DNA of 64,000 nucleotides. Source: Saprospiraceae bacterium. GTDB lineage: Bacteria > Bacteroidota > Bacteroidia > Chitinophagales > Saprospiraceae. The notes beneath the pieces are model-generated. The model ran no database searches, was not told the DNA's origin, and worked only from the letters and a program-made list of their open reading frames with translations. The position numbers and the translations under genes were made by a program. The stretch spans positions 1,488,001-1,552,000 of the forward strand of contig JAWKLJ010000001.1 in assembly GCA_041392805.1 (NCBI GenBank). Reading direction: 5' to 3'. Shown here piece after piece: positions 9,401 to 18,300 of the stretch (positions within the stretch are counted from its first letter, which is position 1; every line of letters starts with the position of its first letter).

Positions 9401-10577
9401 TAACCTTTTGCGGGAAGTGAACCTGAAATTTATTTTTCCAGGGATCAATCTTGTACAAGCCACCGATAATATTTCCAAACCAAAAACGTCCCTGCGAATC
9501 TTCCAGAAAGCTCCAGAACAGGTTGTTGGTCAGGCCATCGGGGTTGCTGGGGTCCTGTTCGAACAAGCGTGGGTTGGTGCCTGATATATCAAAGCGATAG
9601 AGGCCGCCATTATAATTACCCACCCAAATGCCTCCCCATTGGTCTTCATGAAGAATCCTAATGTGTGGGCAGGAAGTCCAAGGTCCCCCCTCTCCTTGTT
9701 TAGCGTAGATTTTGTCGCCTGGCAACATTCGAATAAACCGATCGTTTTCGGGATCATATTGATGCAGGCCACTGTTGCATGTTCCCACCCATATTCTTCC
9801 TTTTCTATCCTGGAGCAAGGCGCTAACCCGGTTGTCTAAAAGGCTGTATTCATCCGCTGGATCGTGCAGGTATCGCCGGGTCTCTCCAGTTTCCGGTTTA
9901 AACCGGATTAAGCCGCTACCTGGGTATGTGCTTACTGACGTTTCTCCGGTGCCGATCCATATCCATCCATCCTTGTCACATAAGAGGACTCGTACCTGAT
10001 CTTTTGAAAGGTCCACCGAATCTTCAGGTCGGAAGAGGAACCGTTCAAAGCGGTCGTTGTTCCGGTCATAACGGTAAAGCCCTCCATACTGGCTAGCAAC
10101 CCACATTTGGTGATGGTTGTCTTCCGCTATCCAGTTGACACCTCCATCAGGCACTGTATTCGGGGCTGCATCATTGGCATTATATTGTTTAAAACAGTCG
10201 CTATCAGGAAGGTAACGATTGATACCCATGCGTGTACCAACCCACAATGTTCCCTCCTGATCCACGTAGGCAAAATCTGGACGGCTGTCATTAAGGGTTG
10301 TTGTATCCTTGGAAATAGCCGGATAATTTTTGAAAGTATAGCCATCATAACGGGCAATACCGGTATTGGTCGCCAGCCAAAGGAAGCCCTGGCCATCCTC
10401 CACTATACTTTTGATGCTGTTGCTACCCAGGTAATCTGAGACGGGCACCTGCTCCAGCTGCCAGTTGGCAGGGTCTGGATAAACTTGGCCGAATGCGAGA
10501 AAAGGAAAAATTATTGCCGGTAAAGCCATTAATAAGGACTGGGCTAAATAGACAATAATTTTTAGCATATCGGGCAT
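6453..10577 (-). CDS. Hybrid two-component system regulator (HTCS) with 14-blade periplasmic propeller
   Basis: This single-polypeptide sensor-kinase-regulator has 1374 residues. After a signal/membrane segment (about 5-30), about 14 Reg_prop blades recur (for example MWVASQYGGLYRYD, IWVGNYNGGLYRFD, LWVGTWMDGLYQFD), as expected for two seven-blade propellers. A Y_Y_Y domain follows, then a transmembrane helix near 820-842. The kinase core has ITHELRTPLTII (His880), an N box NLIANAIKF, and DTGNGIPEE. The receiver has VISDVMMPEIDG with phospho-acceptor Asp1183 and SKPF. The last 100 residues are an AraC-type double HTH (VQVHRKLKALSGFS). Known HTCSs sense carbohydrate fragments and drive polysaccharide-use loci, but no SusC/SusD pair adjoins, so the target is not evident. 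The upstream region holds phased ACTGGA repeats that may be its operator. Confidence 0.95.
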   Translation of the reverse strand: MPDMLKIIVYLAQSLLMALPAIIFPFLAFGQVYPDPANWQLEQVPVSDYLGSNSIKSIVEDGQGFLWLATNTGIARYDGYTFKNYPAISKDTTTLNDSRPDFAYVDQEGTLWVGTRMGINRYLPDSDCFKQYNANDAAPNTVPDGGVNWIAEDNHHQMWVASQYGGLYRYDRNNDRFERFLFRPEDSVDLSKDQVRVLLCDKDGWIWIGTGETSVSTYPGSGLIRFKPETGETRRYLHDPADEYSLLDNRVSALLQDRKGRIWVGTCNSGLHQYDPENDRFIRMLPGDKIYAKQGEGGPWTSCPHIRILHEDQWGGIWVGNYNGGLYRFDISGTNPRLFEQDPSNPDGLTNNLFWSFLEDSQGRFWFGNIIGGLYKIDPWKNKFQVHFPQKVISSVFESPTAPNVIWVAVWDEGAYRWDRKTGKYQLFQSSTPISDGPTSNRIKAFFEDSDEELWLAHDKGLSRFDRKASQFTHFPIGLDDGHHQESASIYAIHEDAEGRFWLGSWGNGIYQFDKSTGRAKQYLLPAIAGQKNNKFNQSIYVIHEDAHSRLWVGTWMDGLYQFDPKTDRFTPYLEGVGIRTIYEYEPGKFWLGTGDHGLIEFAPETGIIRSFITSDEFPGNKVYTILEDQDKGLWMGTNYGICRFNPATETFSNYDRSDGLPTYQFMDFSALKASDGTFYLGSIKGLVSFKPAQVRENNLPPILHIEDLLVFNKSYRKGEVDATGNFLRELPDQLVLPYDQNDLTFKYLGLHYTDPQLNQYRHRLRPYDQHWIEAGTEKSARYTNLNPGTYRFELLGSNSDGYWAEVPATINISILPPWWKTWWAYLLYCLAAILVVYTIYSYQKRRLLLKSSLQMEQAEAKRLKELDEFKSRFYTNITHELRTPLTIIQGLAKEIKENPRWKIGERSELISSNSNRLLHLINQMLDLSKLEAGKLKLEYIQGDIIKYLSYLVESFHSLAYSQKVTLSFHAAIQSQLMDYDPDKCQQVISNLIANAIKFTPEYGSIKVIAKVAEEDAHPFLEIEVQDTGNGIPEEKLPQIFDRFFQADDAAIEKGEGTGLGLSLVKELLELMEGSIKVKSKVDKGTTFTCRLPIRKEARMIVDDPVLQPVAFVSERTFPFTENGLNTEKKEDLPLVLIVEDNQDVIYYLRSCLENRYQILEAKNGRQGQAKAIEHLPDLVISDVMMPEIDGFELCEKLKTDERTEHIPIILLTAKVMQEDKLKGLSRGADIYLSKPFQKEELLIHIDKLIQLRRKLQQKQQLSATKTKEVEDPFLEKTRTIVESHLDDPDFNVITLSRALGLSRVQVHRKLKALSGFSTTQYIRIIRLQKAYELLKDPTLNIAEVSYQVGYRDPAHFSRSFSQHFGVTPTALRQ

Positions 10578-10650
10578 TATTCAAAGGATAAGTTCTTGTA
10601 AAGATAATGATATATCACAAAAATTTAAAATCACTAAAATCGCTTCTTAA

Positions 10651-10718
10651 ACTGGATAATCCTATCATCCAACTGGATAAAATTTATTTTCTACTGGACC
10701 ATTATTGTAATTACTGGA
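10651..10718. promoter_or_regulatory. Four phased ACTGGA direct repeats, putative operator
   Basis: ACTGGA occurs at 10651, 10672, 10693 and 10713, giving spacings of 21, 21 and 20 bases, or two helical turns each. The first two extend to ACTGGATAA and the last two to ACTGGAC. They sit 74-141 bp upstream of the HTCS start and about 110-175 bp upstream of the divergent VOC-family gene. Same-face direct repeats of this kind suit a double-HTH AraC protein binding as a multimer, so autoregulation by the HTCS is plausible. The binding protein is inference. Confidence 0.55.
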
Positions 10719-10826
10719 CGAATATTGCATCGGGTTTGCAATTGATTTTAAAAGCTAGATATTGAGAAAAATTCAGTGAAACAATTTATTGATTCACACA
10801 TTTTCAATCACTTATAAAACCATTTA

Positions 10827-11228
10827 ATGATGAATATGCCTATCGACATCAAAACGCCCGGCGTTCACCACATTGCGGTGAGAGTTACCAATCTGGCGAA
10901 ATCAAAAACCTTTTACATTGACCAACTTGGCTTTAATGCCGTGCTGGACCTACCTGAGTTATTGATATTTTTTGCTGGTACAACGGCTATTGCGATAAAA
11001 GGTCCTGAAGGTAAGGTGGCTAGTGATGACCAGTTCAATCCTTTCCGGGTCGGCCTCGACCACATTGCCCTAGCTTGTGATGACCGGGCAGAATTGGAGC
11101 GCGTCGCGAAGGCACTCAAGGATCACGAAATTGAAAATACAGGTATAAAACTGGATGAGACCCTGCAAAAGGATTATGTGGCTTTCAAAGATCCGGATCG
11201 GATCTCCTGGGAGTTTTATTCGATCTAA
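10827..11228 (+). CDS. VOC-superfamily (glyoxalase/dioxygenase-like) protein
   Basis: This is a small 133-residue cytoplasmic protein of the vicinal-oxygen-chelate fold. Its two halves begin with GVHHIAVRVTNL (His15 region) and GLDHIALACDD (His79), and the last strand ends WEFYSI with Glu129. These positions match metal ligands in glyoxalase I and related enzymes. The family covers glyoxalases, fosfomycin-resistance enzymes, extradiol dioxygenases and epimerases, and nothing here fixes the substrate. Several ATG codons cluster at the start (MMNM); the first is used here. It is divergent from the HTCS gene across a 249-bp region with phased repeats, so it may be one of that regulator's targets. 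Confidence 0.85.
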   Translation: MMNMPIDIKTPGVHHIAVRVTNLAKSKTFYIDQLGFNAVLDLPELLIFFAGTTAIAIKGPEGKVASDDQFNPFRVGLDHIALACDDRAELERVAKALKDHEIENTGIKLDETLQKDYVAFKDPDRISWEFYSI

Positions 11229-11357
11229 ATTATCGTTTTTTTTGAAAGGAGTGCTGTTTGCTTAAGATCCCTCTTCTATTAACTTTTGCAACATATCGGA
11301 ATCATTGCTTCAATGATCCCTAGGGATCTATTATTCATCTTTTTAAAAACATGCTTT

Positions 11358-11924
11358 ATGAAGCCTATACTATTACTATCTTATATTATAATGTTCGGTA
11401 CCGCCTGGTCACAACAAGCATCAATCGCGGTGCCTCAACAAAATCCAGGCGAACACTTGGACCTCCACGGTCAGCAGAAAGAGAAAGAATTAGCGGCCAT
11501 CCTGGGAGTTATTGACGCCGAAACGGAATGTTTCTTCAAAGGCGATTACGAATGCTGGAAGCAGCAATGGGTACAGTCTGATCATGCTTTTCAGGCCTGG
11601 AATAATTCCGATGGCACTTTTGACGCCCGCGCTGGCTGGTCAGCCGTTGATAAAGAGATCGCAGCTTATATCAAAAGTTATTCCGATAACTTAAAAAAAG
11701 GGACCAAGCGACGAGTCATTCGAAAAAACCTGACCGTTAAATTCTACGGCGATGAGGTAGCCTACCTGTTCTGGGACCAATACAATGAAAATACCCAAGG
11801 AGATCAATTCACTCATAGCAAGGATAGCCGCATCATGGAAAAACATCAAGGGAATTGGAAAATTGCCCATGTGTCGTCCTTCTGGGATTACAAAAATCCG
11901 GTCACAAAAAACCAGATTAAATAG
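11358..11924 (+). CDS. Secreted NTF2-like (SnoaL/DUF4440-type) protein
   Basis: The frame is open from 11286, but the ATG at 11358 is the better start because it begins a clear signal peptide (MKPILLLSYIIMFGTAWSQQ). That gives 188 residues. The mature part has the layout of an NTF2-like cone: a helix with ETECFFKGDYECWKQQW, a middle portion with an FYGDEVAYLFWDQY strand, and a closing strand with GNWKIAHVSSFWDY. Such domains bind small ligands or act as isomerases, and many are of unknown role. It is probably exported to the periplasm. The gene stands alone on the plus strand, with no terminator recognised downstream. Confidence 0.75.
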   Translation: MKPILLLSYIIMFGTAWSQQASIAVPQQNPGEHLDLHGQQKEKELAAILGVIDAETECFFKGDYECWKQQWVQSDHAFQAWNNSDGTFDARAGWSAVDKEIAAYIKSYSDNLKKGTKRRVIRKNLTVKFYGDEVAYLFWDQYNENTQGDQFTHSKDSRIMEKHQGNWKIAHVSSFWDYKNPVTKNQIK

Positions 11925-12224
11925 AGTACCGGATGGCCAGCTGGGTTCCGAGTGACTTGGGGAATTCCAAGCGAAACTCGGAACCAGCAGGATTGTCGGA
12001 AAAAAACACCAACAAAGGTGGTGAGCTAACATTCATCTTACAAACCGCAAAAAAGGTTGGGTATAGAAATAAGCTTCTAAATTCAGCCACAAAAAACCAA
12101 ATCCACTGTTCCTGTAAAGCGCTGACCAGTTGCCGGGTAGCTCAAGTTACCCAGGCACTGGATGAGCGCAGTATGCCCTTAAAAACCAAAAACACCATTA
12201 TTCTTAACCCTAAAACCTTTTATC
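11925..12224. other. Intergenic region with a long imperfect hairpin
   Basis: These 300 bp between the NTF2-like and subtilase genes hold a long hairpin: GGTTCCGAGT (11944-11953) pairs with ACTCGGAACC (11976-11985), and inside it CTTGG (11956-11960) pairs with CCAAG (11967-11971) around GGAATT. There is no U-tract, so it is not a standard terminator. A degraded similar string (GCTGGTTCTGAGTG) occurs after the next gene, near 13619, suggesting an interspersed repeat. The remainder, including a short open frame at 11933-12298, shows nothing recognisable. Confidence 0.5.
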
Positions 12225-13604
12225 ATGAAAAATCTATTTATCCCCATTTTTCTTTTGATGCTCATGGTTCAATCCTCTTTTTCCCAAGAGCCTGGTGAGC
12301 CAACAAGAGCAGACATTATTACCGAAGATAGCCCTTTTATGAAGGAATTGGAAAAGCAAGTCAGCAAGGAGAAGGCTCCTCAGGGCGAAGAAGTGCCGGT
12401 TGCAAAAAGCCAGTCTTCCGGACCAAAGCGGATACCCAACAGCTACATCGTTCTGGTAAATGATGCTTATATCGCTCCTTTTGCCAACACCAAAGCAAAA
12501 TTTTCTAATCGGGAAAGTCAGATAGCGGAAGCCAAAAAACACGAAGCAGCGGCCCAAAAGGCCATTCGGAAATATGCTACAGAAACGCTTGGATTAAGCA
12601 ATGATGAAATCGGGGAAATCTATACCGGGGTAACGAGCGGTTTTTCCGTCAAATTAAAAGGCCAAAAATCGTCAGCCAGCTGGTTGACCAAAACTAAAAG
12701 CCAAACAAATGTGCTGGATGTCATTCAGGATGAAGAAATGGAGCTTGCTGAACACCATGTGGAATCGGTGGTAGACACTTATCATCCAGCCGTCTGGGGT
12801 CAATATGCGGATTACAGTAATACCTTAGTTGGGGGCTGTGATTGTACAGGTCATAATAAATGGGCCTGGATTATTGATACCGGCATTGATCTCAATCATC
12901 CAGACTTAAATGTGAAAACCGACTATGGCAAATCTTTTATTAATGGTGAATCCCCCGAAGACTATCGTGGTCATGGCACTCATGTAGCAGGCATCATTGC
13001 GGCCAAAAACAATAGTTTTGGCGCTAAAGGAATTGCCGCCGGTGCCTGGGTGGTGCCGCTGAAAGTGTTTCCGAAAGTTGGTGGTGCTGATTATTCAAAA
13101 GTTGTTGCAGCCCTAGACTGGGTTTATACGTATGGCCATGTAGGTGATATCGTCAATATAAGTTTGGGGAGCAAGATCAGCCCAAGTGCCCCGGAAACAG
13201 CTGTTGAAAAAGCCATAAAAAAGCTGGCTGAAAAAGGGATTTATGTGATCATTGCAGCCGGAAATGATAAAATACATGCCAGCGGCTTTCACCCTGCCAG
13301 AGTAAATGGATTTAGGATAAGTACGATCGCTGCTACCGCTAAAATCAATATACCTTGGTCCATTGGCACTCATTTTGCAGCCTGGTATTCCAATTATGGT
13401 AAGGATCCGGTCGACTATGCTGCTCCCGGCACAAGCATTTATTCTACTTATAAATCTGGTGGTTACGCTTTTCTGACAGGGACTTCTATGGCGGCACCTA
13501 ATTTTGCTGGAGCAAAACTATGTGGAATGAAAGAAAAAAAGGGATATAAATACATCAAAGTATATCCTTCTAATTACAACTTATATATCGTCAGGCCCAA
13601 TTAA
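12225..13604 (+). CDS. Secreted subtilisin-like serine protease (peptidase S8)
   Basis: This 459-residue exported protease starts with a signal peptide (about residues 1-20, cut near SFSQ). A propeptide region of the inhibitor-I9 kind follows (SYIVLVNDAYIAPF, about 73-86). The catalytic triad is clear: Asp218 in WIIDTGIDLNHPD, His250 in GHGTHVAGIIAA and Ser421 in GTSMAAPNFAG, with oxyanion Asn347 in AAGND. About 38 residues follow the serine, ending the catalytic domain without a recognisable T9SS sorting domain, so it is probably periplasmic or released after export. A CDC motif near 205-207 (GGCDCTG) could form a disulfide. The product could process one of the nearby surface proteins, but this is only positional inference. 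Confidence 0.93.
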   Translation: MKNLFIPIFLLMLMVQSSFSQEPGEPTRADIITEDSPFMKELEKQVSKEKAPQGEEVPVAKSQSSGPKRIPNSYIVLVNDAYIAPFANTKAKFSNRESQIAEAKKHEAAAQKAIRKYATETLGLSNDEIGEIYTGVTSGFSVKLKGQKSSASWLTKTKSQTNVLDVIQDEEMELAEHHVESVVDTYHPAVWGQYADYSNTLVGGCDCTGHNKWAWIIDTGIDLNHPDLNVKTDYGKSFINGESPEDYRGHGTHVAGIIAAKNNSFGAKGIAAGAWVVPLKVFPKVGGADYSKVVAALDWVYTYGHVGDIVNISLGSKISPSAPETAVEKAIKKLAEKGIYVIIAAGNDKIHASGFHPARVNGFRISTIAATAKINIPWSIGTHFAAWYSNYGKDPVDYAAPGTSIYSTYKSGGYAFLTGTSMAAPNFAGAKLCGMKEKKGYKYIKVYPSNYNLYIVRPN

Positions 13605-13875
13605 CTTCAAGCATGGGCGCTGGTTCTGAGTGAAATTTGGAAGGAATACTTAGGGTCCAGCAAAGAATAATTCCAGTACGCTAGGGCATCTCGGCAGGTT
13701 CTATTCACTGACTGGATAACCATTTCGCCGATTTTGACAGCATTTTATGCTAAAACGAGAATCGCTGGATAAATCAGGAGCAAAAGGTAACCGGTCTTAT
13801 AGGGCAAAATCACATTCATGGACACATATATTATATATAAACCTTATTTCTTCTACCCTTTTAAAAACCAAAATC

Positions 13876-14655
13876 ATGCGTTATTTTATCTTACTCCCAT
13901 TGCTTTTAATGACCCTACAGGTCTTTACTATTCAACCCCTGCAAGCCCAGGATGAAGAGGAACAAAAAGAAAAAGTCTCCTTCGACGAGGCTTTTAAGGA
14001 GATCAAGACGATCATGTTCCTGACCGATAAACAGGATGCTATAAACCGCAGGCAAGCCAAGCTCGACAAAGTTTTGATCGGCTTTCTGGAAACGGACTTC
14101 ATGAAAAAGTTTAAAGAAATGCGGCTAGAATCCGAAAGTTTAATGGCCACTTTCAAAACCTATCAGGATGAACTCTCTCCTTCGGACGTCAGTCGCGTCA
14201 AAAAAGCGTATAGTATGATGGCCGACAAGTTCAATCTTCAGTTAAATGCCATCAAACTGGATTTTTTGGACAAAAAAATATTGAGTACCATTAAAAATAA
14301 CCCCAAGATGTATTCCGACGCCCTGAAAAATAACTTGAGGGAGTTAAAAGAGGAATACGCCCAAACAGTAGAAAGGGCAGTTTACGATGTCACGGGCTCG
14401 GACACCTATTCATTGGGACCATTGATGGCTATTATGGATATCATTAATTTTAGTGTTCAGTTTGCTAATTATTTGAGCCAGATAAGTTATGATGCCAGAA
14501 AAGTCAAAGAAGAACACCTGGATAAATATTTTATTGAACCCTTCAGCTTTAAGCCTTGGGATAAGATAGAAGCCTCCCAGGGTAATATTCAAAAAGTCCG
14601 AGAAGACGAGGAGGAAGCTTCAGTAGGATTGGACCCTTTTGGTGAAAAAAATTAA
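13876..14655 (+). CDS. Exported helical protein of unknown function
   Basis: The frame is open from 13747, but the ATG at 13876 begins a convincing signal peptide (MRYFILLPLLLMTLQVF, cut near LQAQ), giving 259 residues. The mature protein is rich in Lys, Glu, Asp and Leu and appears almost wholly helical, with coiled-coil-like stretches around KEMRLESESLMATFKTYQDE and LRELKEEYAQTVERAVYD. A moderately hydrophobic stretch (LMAIMDIINFSVQFANYL) lies near residues 180-197. The end is acidic. No domain family is recognised. It lies between the subtilase and an IS66 remnant, in the same direction as the protease, but 271 bp separate them, so co-transcription is uncertain. Confidence 0.7.
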   Translation: MRYFILLPLLLMTLQVFTIQPLQAQDEEEQKEKVSFDEAFKEIKTIMFLTDKQDAINRRQAKLDKVLIGFLETDFMKKFKEMRLESESLMATFKTYQDELSPSDVSRVKKAYSMMADKFNLQLNAIKLDFLDKKILSTIKNNPKMYSDALKNNLRELKEEYAQTVERAVYDVTGSDTYSLGPLMAIMDIINFSVQFANYLSQISYDARKVKEEHLDKYFIEPFSFKPWDKIEASQGNIQKVREDEEEASVGLDPFGEKN

Positions 14656-14700
14656 CTATTCAGCAGAGCTGAAGATTTAAGAAATAAATATTTTTTTGGG

Positions 14701-15260
14701 ATGCTTACAAAAGAGATACAATATCTGTTTAATCTGATAGCGGCGGACTACCAAGTGGTGGTCCGCCCCATCTTCCTGTTCTATGCAGGGAAGATCGAAC
14801 AATTGGAAGCACAGATCAAAGAATTAAAGGATCAAATCTCAAAGAACAGCAGGAATAGTAGCAAGCCACCTTCCTCGGATGAATTTGACAAGCCTTCCCC
14901 CAAAAGCCAACGCAAGAAGACTGGCCGCAAAGTGGGTGGACAAAGGGGCCACGAGGGGACTAACCTAAAGATGACAGAGTCCCCGGACGAGAAAGAGCTC
15001 CACAAAGTGGAGGTTTGCGCCTGTTGCCCAAAAGCCTTCGGCGACAAAAAGCTGATTCCATAGAATGCCGCCAGGTATATGACTTACCCCCATTGGAGTT
15101 AATCATAAGCGAACACCAGGCGGAAGTCAAACGCTGTTCCTGTGGACACGTCAACTGAACCGTTTTTCCTCCAGGCGTCAACCATTATGCGCAGTACGGG
15201 CCAAAAATGAAGAGCCTGTTGGTGTATATGCAAGATTATCAGTTGCCATATTTTTCTTTT
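14701..15260 (+). pseudogene. Decayed IS66-family transposase (N-terminal remnant)
   Basis: The first 120 codons encode a coiled-coil segment (KIEQLEAQIKELKDQIS), then NSRNSSKPPSSDEF and GRKVGGQRGHEGTNL, the hallmark N-terminus of IS66 TnpC transposases. The frame stops at 15061-15063. In a shifted frame the homology continues (VYDLPPLELIISEHQAEVKR, then CSCGHVN), meets a TGA, and resumes with PPGVNHYAQYGPKMKSLLVY up to about 15240. The DDE catalytic domain is absent. At least one frameshift, one nonsense change and a large deletion therefore make it non-functional. No terminal inverted repeats were recognised. It marks an old insertion just upstream of the second HTCS gene. Confidence 0.9.
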
Positions 15261-15387
15261 TGACCAATCAATGAAAAACTTATTGCCATTTTGAGAAAAA
15301 TTAACTATTTTGAGTACCTATCTTCTCCTATAGACGCTTAGCAAGCTTCAGAACAACACTTATTTTCCCATTGAGAAAAACAGCTGA

Positions 15388-18300
15388 ATGGCCACACCTG
15401 TGAAAATAACCTTGATTCTAAAAGAAGTAAGTGCTACCTGCCAGTCCGTTGTCTTCCCTCTCCTGCTTTGTATATTGCTGATCTTCCGTGCACAAGCCCA
15501 GCAGCAATACTTCGAAAATCCGGTTGTTCTAAAAGATGCTCAGGTTGGAGAAGTGGCCGATGCCGTCATTGACAATGCTGGTTTTTTGTGGATAGGCGGC
15601 CCCGGCGGTTTAAAAAGATACGACGGTCTTCAGTATAAACATTTTAAGCATGAGCCTGCGGATAGCTTCTCCATACTATCCGATCGAATCGACGATCTTT
15701 ACTTTGATGAGGAGCAAAATCAGCTATGGGTAGCCACCTGGCAGGCCGACAAATTCGGTATTAGCATAATTGATGCAGCCACAGAACAAATTAAAAACGT
15801 TCAATTTGATCCGGACGGATCAGCCGGTTTGGCGGGAAGAGATCTGAACTGGATATGGAAGGATCGGTTTGGAAGCTATTGGATTTCGGTTTGGTCGAAA
15901 GGACTGATAAAATATTTGCCGGAGCAAGACTCCTTTATTACCATTCAATACCAGACACTTGCCAGAGAAGCAGGTCTGGATTTAAGTGGCGTTAATAACT
16001 GGGTGTGTTATTCATTTGATGTGCTCAATGATTCTTTCTTGTGGATCGGTACCAACAGAGGTGTATTAAAGTTGAATGTCGAGACGCATCAAATCATCAG
16101 ATACCCATTTATTGAGGGAACAAGTTTTGGCATCAGGTGCCTTTTGCACCATTCCGATAACCGGATTTATGTAGGCACCTGGCACGACGGGGTATATCGA
16201 TTTGATCCCGAAACGGAGCGATTCACTAAAGTTGAGATGGAAGATTTTTACTATTCCAACGACTCTTATAAATCGGGAATTCTTGGCCTTGTTGCTAAAT
16301 CCTCAAGTCAGCTATGGGTGAGCACGAAAGCAGGGATAATGGAATACGATCTTGTGACAAATAAAATCATTCCTATTAAAACCAATGATTACGATAAAGA
16401 AAGCTATTATGGTGTTTACCATGTTGATCCAAAAAACAGAGCGCTGTTTTGGGAATTTAATGATGTGTATCTGTTTGACCCTTTACGACAACAGAACAGA
16501 ATTTATTCCAGGGACAAAAAATTTATAAAGGAAACGAAAGGTTTTATTGTCCGCCGGGTGATAGAAGAAGAAACTGCCGGAAAATTATGGATTGCCGCCC
16601 AGTATTCCGAAGGCCTTTATCGACTGGACCTTATCACGGAAGAGTGGGAAGTCTTTCTCCCGCCAAAATCCCATTCCGAAAGATTTACGGAAGCTCAAAT
16701 CTGGGATATTTTAAAAACAAAAGGAGGAGACATATTGGTGCTTTTATTAGATGGGGTTTTTAAAGTATCAGAAAAAGAAAAAAAACTAGTTCCCTGGGAA
16801 ATACAACCCAAATTGGAAGAGACGGGGTTTCGCCGTCTCATGGAAGACACAAAAGGCAATATCTGGGTTGGAAGTTCCTCTGAAGGATTGTTTAAGATTG
16901 ATCCTAAAACCAAAACAACCCGTCAATTCAAAGGATATTTCGAGGATTCTGATGCACCGAAATTTGGGGTTATCAAGGACTTGAAAGAGGATCGAAACGG
17001 CAACATCTGGATTTGCGCGCATGGTTATCATGTATACGATATCAACAAAGATTCTATCTACTCCTTTCCCCATTTCCTTCCCGATAAAAAAACCTATTAC
17101 CAACTTTATAGCCTGGGAATTGACGGAGAAGGGAACGTCTGGATCGGCTCCAAAGATAAAGGCATAGGCATAACGGACGCCGATCATCCTGAAAAAGGCA
17201 TCGTAAGCTATCTGGATAAGGGTAATGGTTTAAAAACAAACGGGGCCTACAGGCTGCTTTTGGATCAAAAGAATAATGTTTGGAACTTAGATGGCGGATT
17301 AACAAAAATAAACCCGGATCGCAGTGCTACCCAATATTTCAGTTCAAATTACTATGCGTCTACTGAACTGTGGTCAATGGCTCAGTTGGCAAATGGGAAT
17401 ATTGTGCTAGGAGACAGGTTTGGCATCAGCATTTTTGATCCCGACAGTTTGCGCGTCAATGAAGCATTAGCACAACCCTATATATTGTCGTTTAAGGTTT
17501 TTGACGAAGAGCGGAAATTGACTCTTTCTCCTGATCAGTCGACTGAAATTTACTTAAAACCAACGGAGAATTTCTTTTCCATGGAATTTTCTGCGCTTAA
17601 CCCAGTCTTCTTTGGCAGTACTCAGTTTCAATATCAGTTGGAAGGACTTGATCCTTATTGGGTGAATTCGAAAGATCGCAGATATGTGGCTTACACCAAT
17701 GTAGCTGGTGGCACCTATACGTTTAAATTGAAAGCACAAAATAATGAAGGGGTATGGAATGAAAAGCCTTTTACCCTTCAAATTCACGTTGCTATTCTCT
17801 GGTATAAGCGTTGGTGGGCCTACGCTTCTTATGCCTTGCTTCTGCTTGGCTCGCTGTATTACTGGAATCGCTTTCGCTTAAATCGCCGGTTGGAAAAAGC
17901 AGAAGCCATTCGATTACAGGAACTGGATACCTTCAAAACCCGTTTTTACGCCAATATTACGCATGAATTCAGGACGCCGCTTACCGTCATAGAAGGTATG
18001 GCCAATGAGTTGGAAAACAATCCTGATAAGACTGCTAAAAAGAACCTGTCGCTCATCAAGAAAAACAGCAAAAATCTATTGGCCCTGATTAATCAAATGT
18101 TGGATCTGTCCAAATTACAAGCAGGAAAAGTACATGCAGATTGGCAACAAGATGATGTCATCCTCTTTATAAAATACCTGGTGGAAACCCACGAGTCTTT
18201 TGCCGATTTGAACAAGGTGAGCTTACAGTTTTATTCAGAAGAGACCGAATTATGGACCGACTTTGATGCCAAAAAACTGGAACAAATCATCACTAACTTA

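Noticed and set aside
6453..10577. Polysaccharide utilization locus controlled by the HTCS
   Set aside because: No SusC/SusD-like transporter or glycoside hydrolase gene is present near either HTCS in this window.
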